A DNA stretch of 25,736 nucleotides from Euryarchaeota archaeon UBA102 (GCA_002509225.1 DAHL01000025.1:34543-60278), one strand, 5' to 3'; shown: positions 16,951-24,509, numbered from the stretch's first letter. Translations and numbers: made by a program. The notes: a model not told the origin generated them from the sequence alone.

Positions 16951-17589
16951 ATGGTCCCTGTCAAAGTAGCTATTTCTGGCCATCCGGGTTCAGGTAAGAC
17001 TTCAACATTACTCCGGATTGCTCAGATGCTTAGTGATGAATATTCTATAGGTGGTTTTACAACACACCCTATCAAAGAAGATGGCTATATCGTCGGATAC
17101 GGTCTAAAAAATTATACAACAGAGCTGTGCAATGAATGTGCACCAGACTCTCAAAGCGATAAAACTTCAACCTCGTATTGTGAAGTGTGCGGGGCTCATG
17201 AACAAGGTATAGTGGCTTCCAAAAATTGGGACGTAAAACCTCGAATTACTGTTCTTCACGATGAAGAACCGGTTAATCTAGGAATACAATTATCTGTTGT
17301 TAACAAAATCGCAACAAAATCAGTTAAGGAAGCTGTCGAAAATAGTGATTTAATAATTGTTGACGAAGTGGGCAAACTAGTTTCAGAATCTCCAGAATTT
17401 AGCGAAGCTCTTACTGAAGCTTTAGATTCAGGTAAGCCAATGATCCTAACAATACATAAGAGATCTAGAAATCCATTATTACAAAATATAAGAAAGAGAG
17501 ATGATTTACGTACACTAGAAGTCACTCCGATAAATTCAGCTATGTTACCTTCTAAAGTCGTCAGCATTCTGAAAACCGGTATGGTTTGA
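16951..17589 (+). CDS. THEP1-family nucleoside-triphosphatase with Cys4 insertion
   Basis: P-loop NTPase of the THEP1 family, which hydrolyses NTPs to NDPs in vitro; the cellular role is poorly known. Walker A is GHPGSGKTS (residues 10-18), followed by the family GGFTTHPI segment. Walker B is LIIVDEVGKL, and TIHKRS matches the family's late motif. The 212 residues are longer than usual for the family because of an insertion after the GYGLKNY strand. It carries C60-x2-C63 and C77-x2-C80, a probable zinc knuckle. Its last codons overlap the trm1 start (TTGA), so the two proteins are likely made together, hinting at a link to tRNA or nucleotide metabolism (inference). Confidence 0.82.
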   Translation: MVPVKVAISGHPGSGKTSTLLRIAQMLSDEYSIGGFTTHPIKEDGYIVGYGLKNYTTELCNECAPDSQSDKTSTSYCEVCGAHEQGIVASKNWDVKPRITVLHDEEPVNLGIQLSVVNKIATKSVKEAVENSDLIIVDEVGKLVSESPEFSEALTEALDSGKPMILTIHKRSRNPLLQNIRKRDDLRTLEVTPINSAMLPSKVVSILKTGMV

Positions 17590-18626
17590 TTTTAAAAGAA
17601 GGAAAAATAGCCTTTGAGGGCCAACTATCTGGCAAAGGAAAAGGACCTGGTAAAATAGATGGTGTGTTTTACAATCCAGCTATGCAATTATGCAGAGATT
17701 TGCATATAGAATTTCTCAATAAAATAAATTTTCAAGGACATATGCTAGATGCTATGGCTGCAACAGGCATTAGAGGTCTTAGAATAGCTAAGGAATGCAA
17801 TGTAACAGTGGATTTTTGCGATAAGAATCCAGAAGCAGTAGATTTAATCACTAAAAATTTAAAAAGAAATAAAATAGAAGCAAACGTTTTTCGTAAAAAT
17901 GTATCTGCACATCTCTACGAAAAACGATACGATGCAATAGATATAGATCCTTTCGGTAGCCCCGCACCCTATATTTTATCTGCACTTAACGGCCTTAGAA
18001 ATGGAGGCATTTTAGCAATCACCGCCACCGATACTGGCGCTCTTTGTGGCACATATCAGAAAGCTTGCTCTAGAAGATATAACGCAGTCAATCGTAAATC
18101 CATTTCTTCCAAGGAATTTGCACTTAGAATACTTATAGGATTCACAGCTAGACAAGCAGCTCTTTTAGATATGGGCATCGAAGCTCTTTTAGGCTACTAC
18201 GAAGGGCACCATTTTCGAGCTTATTTGAAAATACATAAGGGTGCAGGAAAAGCAGACAAATCTTTGGCAATGGTACGTCACGTATCTTCAGATTTACAAA
18301 TAATTAATCATTCAACTTCAGATAGCTATGGTCCAATGTGGACGGGAAAAATAGCAGATGAAAAATATCTTCCAGACATAAACCCAAACAATAAGAAACT
18401 CTACAAATTAATAAACATTCTAAAATCAGAATGCAAAGGACCACTAGGCTTACAAGATTTAGTAATTTTATCTCAGGAAATTAAAATCAACATGCCAAAA
18501 AGAGATTCTGTAATTGAAATTCTAAAATCCAAAGGATTCTTCGCCAGTCAAAGTATTTTTTCTCCTTTAGGTGTTAGAACAGACGCATCAAAATCAGTTT
18601 GTTTGGATGTTGTTTCAAATGCCTAA
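17586..18626 (+). CDS. trm1: tRNA (guanine(26)-N2)-dimethyltransferase
   Basis: SAM-dependent enzyme that forms N2,N2-dimethylguanosine at position 26 of tRNA. The 346-residue product begins with the family's EGK...E/Q substrate-facing segment and GVFYNPAMQLCRDL. It then has the SAM-binding motif DAMAATGIRGLRIAKE, DFCDKNPEAV, and the catalytic DIDPFGSPAPY. The C-terminal half is the Trm1-specific domain. The start is TTG at 17586, overlapping the preceding TGA stop; no ATG lies before the conserved region, so the rare start is accepted. G26 of the tRNA-Met in this window is a plausible substrate position. Confidence 0.93.
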   Translation: MILKEGKIAFEGQLSGKGKGPGKIDGVFYNPAMQLCRDLHIEFLNKINFQGHMLDAMAATGIRGLRIAKECNVTVDFCDKNPEAVDLITKNLKRNKIEANVFRKNVSAHLYEKRYDAIDIDPFGSPAPYILSALNGLRNGGILAITATDTGALCGTYQKACSRRYNAVNRKSISSKEFALRILIGFTARQAALLDMGIEALLGYYEGHHFRAYLKIHKGAGKADKSLAMVRHVSSDLQIINHSTSDSYGPMWTGKIADEKYLPDINPNNKKLYKLINILKSECKGPLGLQDLVILSQEIKINMPKRDSVIEILKSKGFFASQSIFSPLGVRTDASKSVCLDVVSNA

Positions 18627-18628
18627 TC

Positions 18629-18674
18629 TTTATAAGAACCCCTTCAGTGACAAATCCTCTTCAGATAGGTAGGT
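18629..18674 (+). promoter_or_regulatory. rpoL TATA-like box and Shine-Dalgarno
   Basis: TTTATAAG (18629-18636) just after the trm1 stop predicts initiation near 18658. AGGTAGGT (18667-18674) lies 9 nt before ATG 18684. Box and ribosome binding site agree, giving a leader of about 26 nt. Confidence 0.5.
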
Positions 18675-18683
18675 ATTTGTAAA

Positions 18684-18950
18684 ATGGAGATTTCACTATT
18701 GAAAAACACGAAAACAGAATTAGAAATTGAGATTAGAGGTGCTAGCGAAACCCTTCTCATACCGTTACTAAACAAAACGCTCTCCGATTCTAAAGTAGAC
18801 TATGCTTCATATTATACAGGTCATATAATTTTAGACGACCCTCGGTTTTATTTGAGAACTAAAAAAAGCTCACCGCATAAAGTTCTTACATCTGCTTCAG
18901 AATCTGTACTCAAAGATATTGCCAAAGTTCAAAAGACAATATCCAAGTAA
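18684..18950 (+). CDS. rpoL: DNA-directed RNA polymerase subunit L (Rpo11)
   Basis: Small assembly subunit of archaeal RNA polymerase, homologous to eukaryotic Rpb11; it pairs with subunit D. The 88-residue product matches the Rpo11 pattern: a short N-terminal strand, a long helix TLLIPLLNKTLSDS, then YYTGHIILDDPRFYLRTK, which corresponds to the conserved Y-x-x-H-P...I-R-T region, and a C-terminal helix. Here the usual HP is HI. The stop overlaps the truD ATG by one base (TAATG), suggesting coupled translation. Confidence 0.88.
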   Translation: MEISLLKNTKTELEIEIRGASETLLIPLLNKTLSDSKVDYASYYTGHIILDDPRFYLRTKKSSPHKVLTSASESVLKDIAKVQKTISK

Positions 18951-20215
18951 TGCAAAACCCCTATCTTTCACAGGTAGGTCATGAAAGGTATTCTACAGAT
19001 TTATCTGGTGTTGGTGGAAAATTACGCAATTCACCCGATGATTTTGTTGTTCGAGAAGTAAGTATAGTCCCCTCCCTTTCCAAAACAGGAAAACACACCA
19101 TAGCAAAAGTAACAGCACGAAATTGGGAAACTAATGCATTACTCAGAATTCTAGCAAAATATCTAGGAATCTATTCCGAAAGAATAGGTTTTGCAGGAAC
19201 TAAAGATAAAAGAGCTGTAACAACACAATTGCTCTCATTTCCAGTGGACGAAGAGAAAGTCTCCAATTTAGAAATTAAAGACGTATCTATAGATATTTTA
19301 GGCAAATCAAATAGAAAAATAAAATTAGGTGAATTAATAGGAAATGATTTCACGATTAAAATAACCAACACAAAAAATACAAAGGATCGTCTTCCACCTT
19401 TAATTTCAGCATTAAAAGACGGCTTTCCAAACTATTTTGGAGTTCAACGATTCGGCTCCATTAGGCCAATCACACACTTAGTTGGAAAGGAAATCGTTAA
19501 CAACAATTTTGAAGAAGCTGTCAAAATATACCTATATGCTGAATCTAATGTAGAAGAGGAAGATAGAAGCTTCTTACGTAGTTTGGATAATTGGGAAATC
19601 ACTTTAGAAAATTTACCAGAACGTTGGCTTTATGAAAGAGATTTAGTCAAACATTTAATTTCTAAAGATAACGATTTCAAAGGAGCAATACGAAAATTAC
19701 CTCTAAATCTTTCAAGATTATTCGTTCACGCATATCAAGGAGCAATTTTCAATAAAATAATAGAGGACAGATTAGATTCTGGAATTCCACTTAATGCCCC
19801 TCAAATAGGAGATTTAATCTTACCAGAAGACAGCAATGGCTGCCCCAATTCATTAAGGGCAATCGAAGTTACAGATTTCAATTTAGAAAAAATAGAGAAA
19901 AGGTGTTCTGAAGGCCGGGCCTGGGTTTCTGGATTAATTCCAGGCGTCGATTCTAAAACTTCAGGGGGCGTTCAAGGCGAAATAGAAAACGCAGCACTTT
20001 CTTATTTCGAAGTAGAGAAAGAAGATTTCACGATACCACATCTGCCAGAACTATCTTCATTTGGTAAAAGAAGAGCATTACACGAAACTCCAAAAAATCT
20101 AACGACAGAAATAACGGACAATGGTGCCATAGTCAATTTCGCTTTGAACAAAGGAAGCTATGCAACCTCTTTCTTACGTGAAATAATAAAATCAAACGAC
20201 CTTTCGGACTATTGA
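18950..20215 (+). CDS. truD: tRNA pseudouridine(13) synthase TruD
   Basis: Makes pseudouridine at position 13 of tRNA (archaeal TruD/Pus7 family). The 421-residue length is typical of the archaeal form. The N-terminal part has the SPDDFVVREV opening. GFAGTKDKRAVTTQ contains the catalytic Asp (D86). NYFGVQRFGS is the conserved second signature, and RLFVHAYQGAIFN the third. The ATG overlaps the rpoL stop. It is followed after about 29 nt by an unrelated GYF_2-domain gene with its own promoter-like box. Confidence 0.94.
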   Translation: MQNPYLSQVGHERYSTDLSGVGGKLRNSPDDFVVREVSIVPSLSKTGKHTIAKVTARNWETNALLRILAKYLGIYSERIGFAGTKDKRAVTTQLLSFPVDEEKVSNLEIKDVSIDILGKSNRKIKLGELIGNDFTIKITNTKNTKDRLPPLISALKDGFPNYFGVQRFGSIRPITHLVGKEIVNNNFEEAVKIYLYAESNVEEEDRSFLRSLDNWEITLENLPERWLYERDLVKHLISKDNDFKGAIRKLPLNLSRLFVHAYQGAIFNKIIEDRLDSGIPLNAPQIGDLILPEDSNGCPNSLRAIEVTDFNLEKIEKRCSEGRAWVSGLIPGVDSKTSGGVQGEIENAALSYFEVEKEDFTIPHLPELSSFGKRRALHETPKNLTTEITDNGAIVNFALNKGSYATSFLREIIKSNDLSDY

Positions 20216-20225
20216 TTATATTAAA
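20216..20225 (+). promoter_or_regulatory. TATA-like box for the GYF_2-domain gene
   Basis: TTATATTAAA directly after the truD stop, centred about 24 nt before ATG 20245, predicting a leaderless transcript. Confidence 0.45.
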
Positions 20226-20244
20226 GACCCTCAAATAGAAGCAC

Positions 20245-20799
20245 ATGACTTCTTCAATAAAGAAGCAAATAAAACAACAAGAAGCCTACCTAGTGCGTTT
20301 ATCCGGTACAATATACGGGCCAATTACTTGCGATAGATTAAAATCTGATTTTTTAGAAGGTAAACTTTCCTCCTCATGTAAAATTTCTATATTCGATGAA
20401 AATCATGGGTTTATCTGGGTTCCAATTACTGAATCAAATCTTTTTAGAAATATATCGAAAGAACAACCTCTACCAAATCATAACAATAGGTGGCAAACAC
20501 TCGATAATCCAAAACAACACCTTTTCATCTTTGGCGATTATTTAGTTTTAGAGGGTGAAGAATTATCATTTTGGGATAACATCAAATCCCTTTTTGTGGA
20601 ACCGAGTACGGGTGCAATTCCATTTCCTGCAATCTTAAACATTAGCTTTTCTAATCAAGAAGAGGGCGTGGGGATAGAGGCCTGTACATTCAAAGAAATA
20701 TATGAGATCCACTCATTAAAATGTACTATTTCAACAACAGATGCAAGAGAATTACGTAAAGAACTTCAAAAAGAAAGAATACGTATTATTGACGCCTAA
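20245..20799 (+). CDS. GYF_2-like domain protein, otherwise unknown
   Basis: The 184-residue product starts with a region (about 14-64) that reads like a GYF_2 (DUF4339) domain: a strand AYLVRLSGTIYGPITCDRL with the Y-G-P core, a helix and FLEGKLSSSCKI, then W-V-P near residue 57. GYF_2 domains usually sit in membrane or signalling proteins and bind short peptides; no membrane helix is seen here. Residues 65-184 show no family I can name: a mixed beta region with FGDYLVLEGEELSFW and a Lys/Arg/Glu-rich helical tail. It converges on thioredoxin with only 8 nt between the stops. Cytoplasmic, function unknown. Confidence 0.68.
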   Translation: MTSSIKKQIKQQEAYLVRLSGTIYGPITCDRLKSDFLEGKLSSSCKISIFDENHGFIWVPITESNLFRNISKEQPLPNHNNRWQTLDNPKQHLFIFGDYLVLEGEELSFWDNIKSLFVEPSTGAIPFPAILNISFSNQEEGVGIEACTFKEIYEIHSLKCTISTTDARELRKELQKERIRIIDA

Positions 20800-20807
20800 A
20801 ACAACTA

Positions 20808-21131
20808 TTAGAAATGAGACTCTATCTTGCTCATAATCTGCGCTTTTGATTGTGCACCAACCATTTGATCGACCAACTCTCCATTTTTGAATATGAGCAT
20901 TGTAGGTATCGACATTATTCCGTGCGCAGCAGCAGTCTGTTGATTTTCATCCGTATTCATTTTAGTTATTAGAATCTTATTTGTCTCTGTTGAAATTTCC
21001 TCTAGTACCGGAGCCACTGCACGGCAAGGTCCACACCAAGGGGCCCAAAAATCAACTAACACCAAAGGATTTTCCGATATCGTTTTTTGAAAATCATTAT
21101 CACTTATACCAACTACTGTTCCTTCACCCAT
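20808..21131 (-). CDS. trxA: thioredoxin
   Basis: General disulphide reductase. The 107-residue chain carries the active site W-C33-G-P-C36 in FWAPWCGPCR, the cis-Pro loop SIPTMLIFKNG and the usual length. Residues 1-8 precede the first strand and contain no signal peptide, so it is cytoplasmic. A TATA-like box upstream (21171-21180) suggests independent transcription from the DsrE/epimerase/orn genes. Confidence 0.95.
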   Translation of the reverse strand: MGEGTVVGISDNDFQKTISENPLVLVDFWAPWCGPCRAVAPVLEEISTETNKILITKMNTDENQQTAAAHGIMSIPTMLIFKNGELVDQMVGAQSKAQIMSKIESHF

Positions 21132-21170
21132 ATATTCACTTCCACGAAGAGCTTATCTCAATTTGAAATA

Positions 21171-21180
21171 GGATATAAAA
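21171..21180 (-). promoter_or_regulatory. TATA-like box for trxA
   Basis: Minus-strand TTTTATATCC, about 44 nt before the trxA ATG. Predicted initiation is near 21148, leaving a short leader with GGAAGTGA near 21138-21145 as possible ribosome binding site. Confidence 0.5.
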
Positions 21181-21184
21181 ACCT

Positions 21185-21544
21185 TTAGAACGTCATAATT
21201 TTCCAATCATTTTCCAATGCTTTAGAAAACCACTCAGTAGATGCAACCCCTTTAATTCCAAACTCATTTAGATGCATTTCTAAACCTCTTTGTTGTATTG
21301 ATGAAAAACAAGCACCTACTACAACCCCTAGTCCAGATAACACTTCTAAATATTCTATAATCATTTTTTCCATATCATCTTTCGGATCTCTAATCCATTC
21401 CACTCCCTCTCCCTTCAAAACAATTCTTATTTTTTCTTTTCCTTTTACTGCAACAGATTCTAAGATATGTAACCCTTCTGATACTTTAACGCTCCCCTTT
21501 TTTTCATCAGGACCGGTCATTATCAATACTAGTATTCCACTCAT
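21185..21544 (-). CDS. DsrE/DsrF-family-like protein
   Basis: A 119-residue protein resembling the DsrE/DsrF/YchN group, whose members handle sulphur transfer or small-molecule redox. The N-terminal strand ILVLIMTGPDE precedes a helix; a second strand IRIVLKGEGVEWI and a later GLGVVVGACFSS with C79 match the usual layout of the putative active-site Cys. A longer frame to 21610 lies over the epimerase gene and is rejected; ATG 21544 overlaps the epimerase TAA by one base. Thioredoxin just downstream would make a logical reductant for a Cys-based protein (inference). Confidence 0.75.
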   Translation of the reverse strand: MSGILVLIMTGPDEKKGSVKVSEGLHILESVAVKGKEKIRIVLKGEGVEWIRDPKDDMEKMIIEYLEVLSGLGVVVGACFSSIQQRGLEMHLNEFGIKGVASTEWFSKALENDWKIMTF

Positions 21545-22545
21545 TATTCCATACCTTCTATCCACTCTAAAGTATCTCTGATACTCTCTTCTAATTTCAT
21601 CGGCTTCCAACCGAGTTCTTCACGAGCCTTTTTAGAATCGTATTCTGTTTTTTTACCCATATATTCGCGCACGATTGATGGTGTAAACATCGGTTTGTAA
21701 CCAAACCAACTTTTTCCAACTTCTACATAGGCTGCGATTTTCATTAACCACAAAGGCGCTTCTCTTTTGGGCATTGAAATCTCAGGCTTTATTGATTTAA
21801 TAATATTTATTAATTTCTTAGCAGAAAGACAGCCTGTAGACAAAATATGTCTTCCATTTGCATTATCATTTTCATAAGCTAAAACATGTCCCATTGCAAC
21901 ATCTCTTACATCTACATAACCAAATATTACGGGAGGTATCAATGGAAATTTACCACCCATAACATTACGGAACATCATGGTCGTAGGGGTATGACGATAG
22001 AAGTTAGGCCCTATCACTGCTGTTGGATTTATTACAACCAACTTCAATTGATTCTCTTCTGCATATTTCCATGCCCTTCTTTCAGCTTCAGTTTTAGCAT
22101 ATGCATACGGTTGATCACTACCATCATTCCAATCCTCTTCAGTAAGCGCACCACCATCTAATGCTTCTTTGCCAACCGCCGCCGTACTCGATGTAAATAT
22201 TACCTTTTCAACACCCATCTTTTTCGCAGCTTTAAGTGCATTAATTCCACCTACAATACTCGGCTCTATAATCTCCTTCTCAGGATTGTCTGCCCACGTT
22301 TTGTAAACGGCCGCCACCTGAAATAATCCATCCATATCTTTCATTGCATTTTCCAAAGTATCCATTTTCATTAAATCTGCTTGAACAATTTCAACATCCA
22401 ATTTTCTCAAATGTCGTGTAAGATCTTCATCATCCTTATTTCGCACAGATGCTCTAACTTCATATCCCCTTTCTAGTAACAATTCAACTAAACTATATCC
22501 AACGTGACCGTTAGCTCCAGTAACTAATACTCTTTTTCCACTCAT
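21544..22545 (-). CDS. NAD(P)-dependent epimerase/dehydratase (extended SDR, HpnA/dihydroflavonol-reductase-like)
   Basis: Extended short-chain dehydrogenase of 333 residues. The nucleotide-binding motif G10-x2-G13-x2-G16 (GANGHVG) opens the Rossmann fold. FTSST (118-121, S119/S120) and Y147-x3-K151 (YAYAK) give the catalytic set. VAAVYKTW, INPTAVIGP and DVRDVAMGHVLA resemble the hopanoid-associated epimerase and dihydroflavonol-4-reductase branch more than the sugar-nucleotide epimerases. The substrate cannot be stated. It is coupled to orn upstream (ATGA) and to the DsrE-like gene downstream (TAATG). Confidence 0.87.
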   Translation of the reverse strand: MSGKRVLVTGANGHVGYSLVELLLERGYEVRASVRNKDDEDLTRHLRKLDVEIVQADLMKMDTLENAMKDMDGLFQVAAVYKTWADNPEKEIIEPSIVGGINALKAAKKMGVEKVIFTSSTAAVGKEALDGGALTEEDWNDGSDQPYAYAKTEAERRAWKYAEENQLKLVVINPTAVIGPNFYRHTPTTMMFRNVMGGKFPLIPPVIFGYVDVRDVAMGHVLAYENDNANGRHILSTGCLSAKKLINIIKSIKPEISMPKREAPLWLMKIAAYVEVGKSWFGYKPMFTPSIVREYMGKKTEYDSKKAREELGWKPMKLEESIRDTLEWIEGME

Positions 22546-23084
22546 AAATTAAACACATTTTCCTTGTAAAATTTCAACTCTTCTATAGATTCTAAGATAT
22601 CGTCCATCGCTCTATGTTGCTTTCCTTTTTTAGGGGCCTTTCTAAGAATGCTCGGCCTCCATCTATAAATCAATTCTTTAATCGATGTAACATCCACACA
22701 ACGATAGTGCATTCGATTTTCTAGTGCAGGCATATGCTCAGCTAAAAATCTCCGATCAATACCTATTGAATTTCCACATAGAGGGGGGTTGTATTTTGAA
22801 GGTAAATGAGAATCTAAAAATCGAATAGTTCTCTCTTCCGCTTCCTTCATCGTTACATTACTATTTTCAATATCACTCAATAGATTAGATTTAGTGTGCA
22901 TATTTCTAACATACTCTCCCATTTCTGATAGTTCTAGCTCCGAAGCGCCAATAACAATATCTTCACCCATTTGAAGAATTTCCAAATCGGCACTGGTTAT
23001 CACCGTTGCAATCTCAACTATTACATGTTTTTTCGGCTCTAAACCAGTCATCTCTAAATCAATCCATACCAATTCATTTACCAT
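22542..23084 (-). CDS. orn: oligoribonuclease (DEDDh 3'-5' exoribonuclease)
   Basis: Degrades 2-5-nt RNA fragments to mononucleotides. The 180-residue product follows the bacterial/mitochondrial Orn pattern end to end: WIDLEMTGL (D9, E11), CGNSIGIDRRF (D110), HYRCVDVTSIKEL, and the closing H157-x4-D162 of the DEDDh set. A start at 23105 adds seven residues (MSWSCVN). ATG 23084 is preferred because a minus-strand box GTTTTAGATG (23104-23113) lies about 25 nt upstream and because Orn normally begins a few residues before WIDLEMTG. Orn is characteristic of bacteria and eukaryotes and patchy in archaea, so horizontal acquisition is plausible. Confidence 0.92.
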   Translation of the reverse strand: MVNELVWIDLEMTGLEPKKHVIVEIATVITSADLEILQMGEDIVIGASELELSEMGEYVRNMHTKSNLLSDIENSNVTMKEAEERTIRFLDSHLPSKYNPPLCGNSIGIDRRFLAEHMPALENRMHYRCVDVTSIKELIYRWRPSILRKAPKKGKQHRAMDDILESIEELKFYKENVFNL

Positions 23085-23123
23085 ATTCACACAACTCCAA
23101 GACATCTAAAACATAAATTAGGA

Positions 23124-23131
23124 CCTTAAAC
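23124..23131 (+). promoter_or_regulatory. TATA-like box for the GMP synthase gene
   Basis: CTTAAACC lies 20-27 nt before ATG 23151, consistent with a leaderless message. The 66-nt gap to the divergent orn gene must hold both promoters. Confidence 0.4.
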
Positions 23132-23150
23132 CCCTATCTAATCCCTAGTT

Positions 23151-24104
23151 ATGTCTCTTTTCAGCCCCGAAAAATTCATGGAGAGTGCCATTAAAAATCT
23201 TCCAAAGGAGATTGACGGCCCTGCCATAATCGCAGTTTCGGGCGGGGTAGATTCAACAGTCGCAGCCGCAGCCGTCGCAAAAGCAATCGGAGAGAATCTT
23301 TTAGCAGTTTATGTGGACACCGGCTACATGCGTCTCAATGAGACAGAAGCAATAGAAGAAATTCTAAGCAATTTAGGTTTAAAATACAAAATAGTAGATG
23401 CTTCTGATAGATTTTACGAGGCCCTTTCTGGCATTACAGATCCGGAAGTAAAAAGAAAAACAATAGGCAAATTATTCATTCAGGTTTTCGAAGAGATTGC
23501 AGACGAATATGGGGGTGACTATCTCATACAGGGCACAATTGCACCGGATTGGATAGAGTCTGGCGGAGGCTTACGAGACACTATCAAATCTCATCACAAC
23601 GTAGGCGGTCTTCCAGAAAAAATGAACATGAAAATAGTAGAGCCTCTTAGAGATTTATACAAAGATGAAGTGAGAACTTTAGCAAGGCATCTGGATTTAG
23701 ATGTTGCAGAACGTCAACCATTTCCTGGACCAGGTTTAGCGGTTAGAGTGATAGGTGAGGCAACACCTGAACGAACAGAGATAGTCCGTCAAGCATGCCA
23801 TATAGCTGAAGATGAAATAGACAAAGCTGTTGAAAATAAAGAAATGGAAGCTCCATGGCAATATTTCGCTGTTTTACTACCGGTACAAACAGTTGGCGTT
23901 CAAGGCGATGTCAGGGCGTATGGAAACACAGTCGCAGTACGAGCAGTTCAAAGCTTCGATGCAATGACTGCACAGGCATCCGAAATACCTTGGACCGTTC
24001 AACAAAGGATCTCTAGAAGAATAACCAACACACTCAAAAGTGAAATCAATAGGGTTGTTTACGATATCACTGATAAACCACCAGGAACTATTGAGTGGGA
24101 ATGA
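23151..24104 (+). CDS. guaAB: GMP synthase, ATP-pyrophosphatase (PPase) subunit B
   Basis: Activates XMP with ATP and aminates it to GMP, using ammonia from a separate glutaminase subunit as in most archaea. The 317-residue product has only the ATP-PPase and dimerisation domains. The PP-loop is SGGVDST (30-36), and the chain shows YIQGT-like LIQGTIAPDWIES, ERQPFPGPGLAVRVIGE, and the terminal KPPGTIEWE that binds XMP. The class I glutaminase domain of bacterial GuaA is absent and no subunit A lies in this window. ATG 23151 begins just before the first conserved helix. The stop overlaps the start of the next small gene. Confidence 0.96.
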   Translation: MSLFSPEKFMESAIKNLPKEIDGPAIIAVSGGVDSTVAAAAVAKAIGENLLAVYVDTGYMRLNETEAIEEILSNLGLKYKIVDASDRFYEALSGITDPEVKRKTIGKLFIQVFEEIADEYGGDYLIQGTIAPDWIESGGGLRDTIKSHHNVGGLPEKMNMKIVEPLRDLYKDEVRTLARHLDLDVAERQPFPGPGLAVRVIGEATPERTEIVRQACHIAEDEIDKAVENKEMEAPWQYFAVLLPVQTVGVQGDVRAYGNTVAVRAVQSFDAMTAQASEIPWTVQQRISRRITNTLKSEINRVVYDITDKPPGTIEWE

Positions 24105-24301
24105 GCGCATTCTGTATCAAAACTGAAATACCTCAAGAGATATGTGATATTGATGATGAGTTGAAAGCAATTTATCACAGCAACGATAGCATTTGTATTT
24201 GGGTATTTCAAAATAGAGAAGATCGAAATAGATTCATGAATGAAACTGCTGGCATGTTAAAAGACGAAAGAGAAAAACATTTCGAAACGTTCTATTCTTA
24301 A
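24101..24301 (+). CDS. 66-residue hypothetical protein coupled to GMP synthase
   Basis: No family recognised. The small acidic protein (start ATG 24101, overlapping the GMP synthase TGA as ATGA) has a short beta/alpha pattern: SICIWVFQNREDRNRFMNE suggests a strand then a charged helix. No membrane segment or Cys motif is seen beyond two isolated Cys. A GTG two codons earlier (24095) is possible but the ATGA overlap is the more typical arrangement. It is followed directly by a bidirectional T-tract terminator. Confidence 0.6.
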   Translation: MSAFCIKTEIPQEICDIDDELKAIYHSNDSICIWVFQNREDRNRFMNETAGMLKDEREKHFETFYS

Positions 24302-24303
24302 AT

Positions 24304-24320
24304 ATTTTTTCATAAAAAAT
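24304..24320. terminator. bidirectional T-tract terminator
   Basis: ATTTTTTCATAAAAAAT is a perfect inverted repeat (7-nt arms, 3-nt centre) between two convergent genes. It gives six T residues in each direction, which suits archaeal oligo-T termination of both the GMP synthase transcript and tRNA-Met. Confidence 0.6.
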
Positions 24321-24322
24321 CA

Positions 24323-24399
24323 TGGTGCCGGGGGCGGGGTTTGAACCCGCGACCTTCGGATTATGAGTCCGACGCTCTACCAGGCTAAGCCACCCCGGC
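24323..24399 (-). tRNA. tRNA-Met (CAU), elongator type
   Basis: A full cloverleaf on the minus strand. The acceptor stem is GCCGGGG paired with CCCCGGC. The D arm is GCTT..GAGC. The anticodon stem is TCGGA/TCCGA with loop CTCATAA (anticodon CAU at 24364-24366), and the T arm GCGGG/CCCGC has loop TTCAAAC. The discriminator is A and CCA is encoded at the 3' end (24323-24325). The G1-C72 pair and the lack of three G-C pairs in the anticodon stem argue against the initiator form; the sequence resembles archaeal elongator tRNA-Met. No intron is present. G26 is there for Trm1. Confidence 0.95.
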
Positions 24400-24416
24400 C
24401 CATCCGGGGGAACCCC
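24393..24416 (-). other. tRNA-Met 5' leader able to pair with the acceptor strand
   Basis: Immediately 5' of the tRNA the leader reads GGGGTTCCCCCGG then ATGG. CCCCGG (24409-24404) can form a perfect 6-bp hairpin with CCGGGG of the tRNA 5' acceptor strand (24398-24393) over a five-base loop; the same C run can instead pair with the GGGG at 24416-24413. This would compete with cloverleaf formation in the precursor. Its function, if any, is unknown. Confidence 0.4.
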
Positions 24417-24509
24417 GACACATCTTCCTCTAAACAGTCCTTCTAAAAAGCCTTCTCGGTCATTTTATTTAATCACACCTTCTTTTATAGTCCATAAAAT
24501 GGAGAAACT
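24400..24509. promoter_or_regulatory. divergent promoter region between tRNA-Met and ileS
   Basis: A 110-nt gap. On the plus strand, CTTTTATAG (24481-24489) is a TATA-like box about 25 nt before the ileS start, and GGAG at 24501-24504 lies 5 nt before it. On the minus strand, TTTTTAG near 24446-24455 may serve the tRNA, but its spacing to the tRNA is long. No other feature is seen. Confidence 0.45.

Noticed and set aside
21545..21610. Upstream extension of the DsrE-like gene
   Set aside because: It lies inside the epimerase coding region; the internal ATG in the TAATG overlap starts at the first strand of the family fold.
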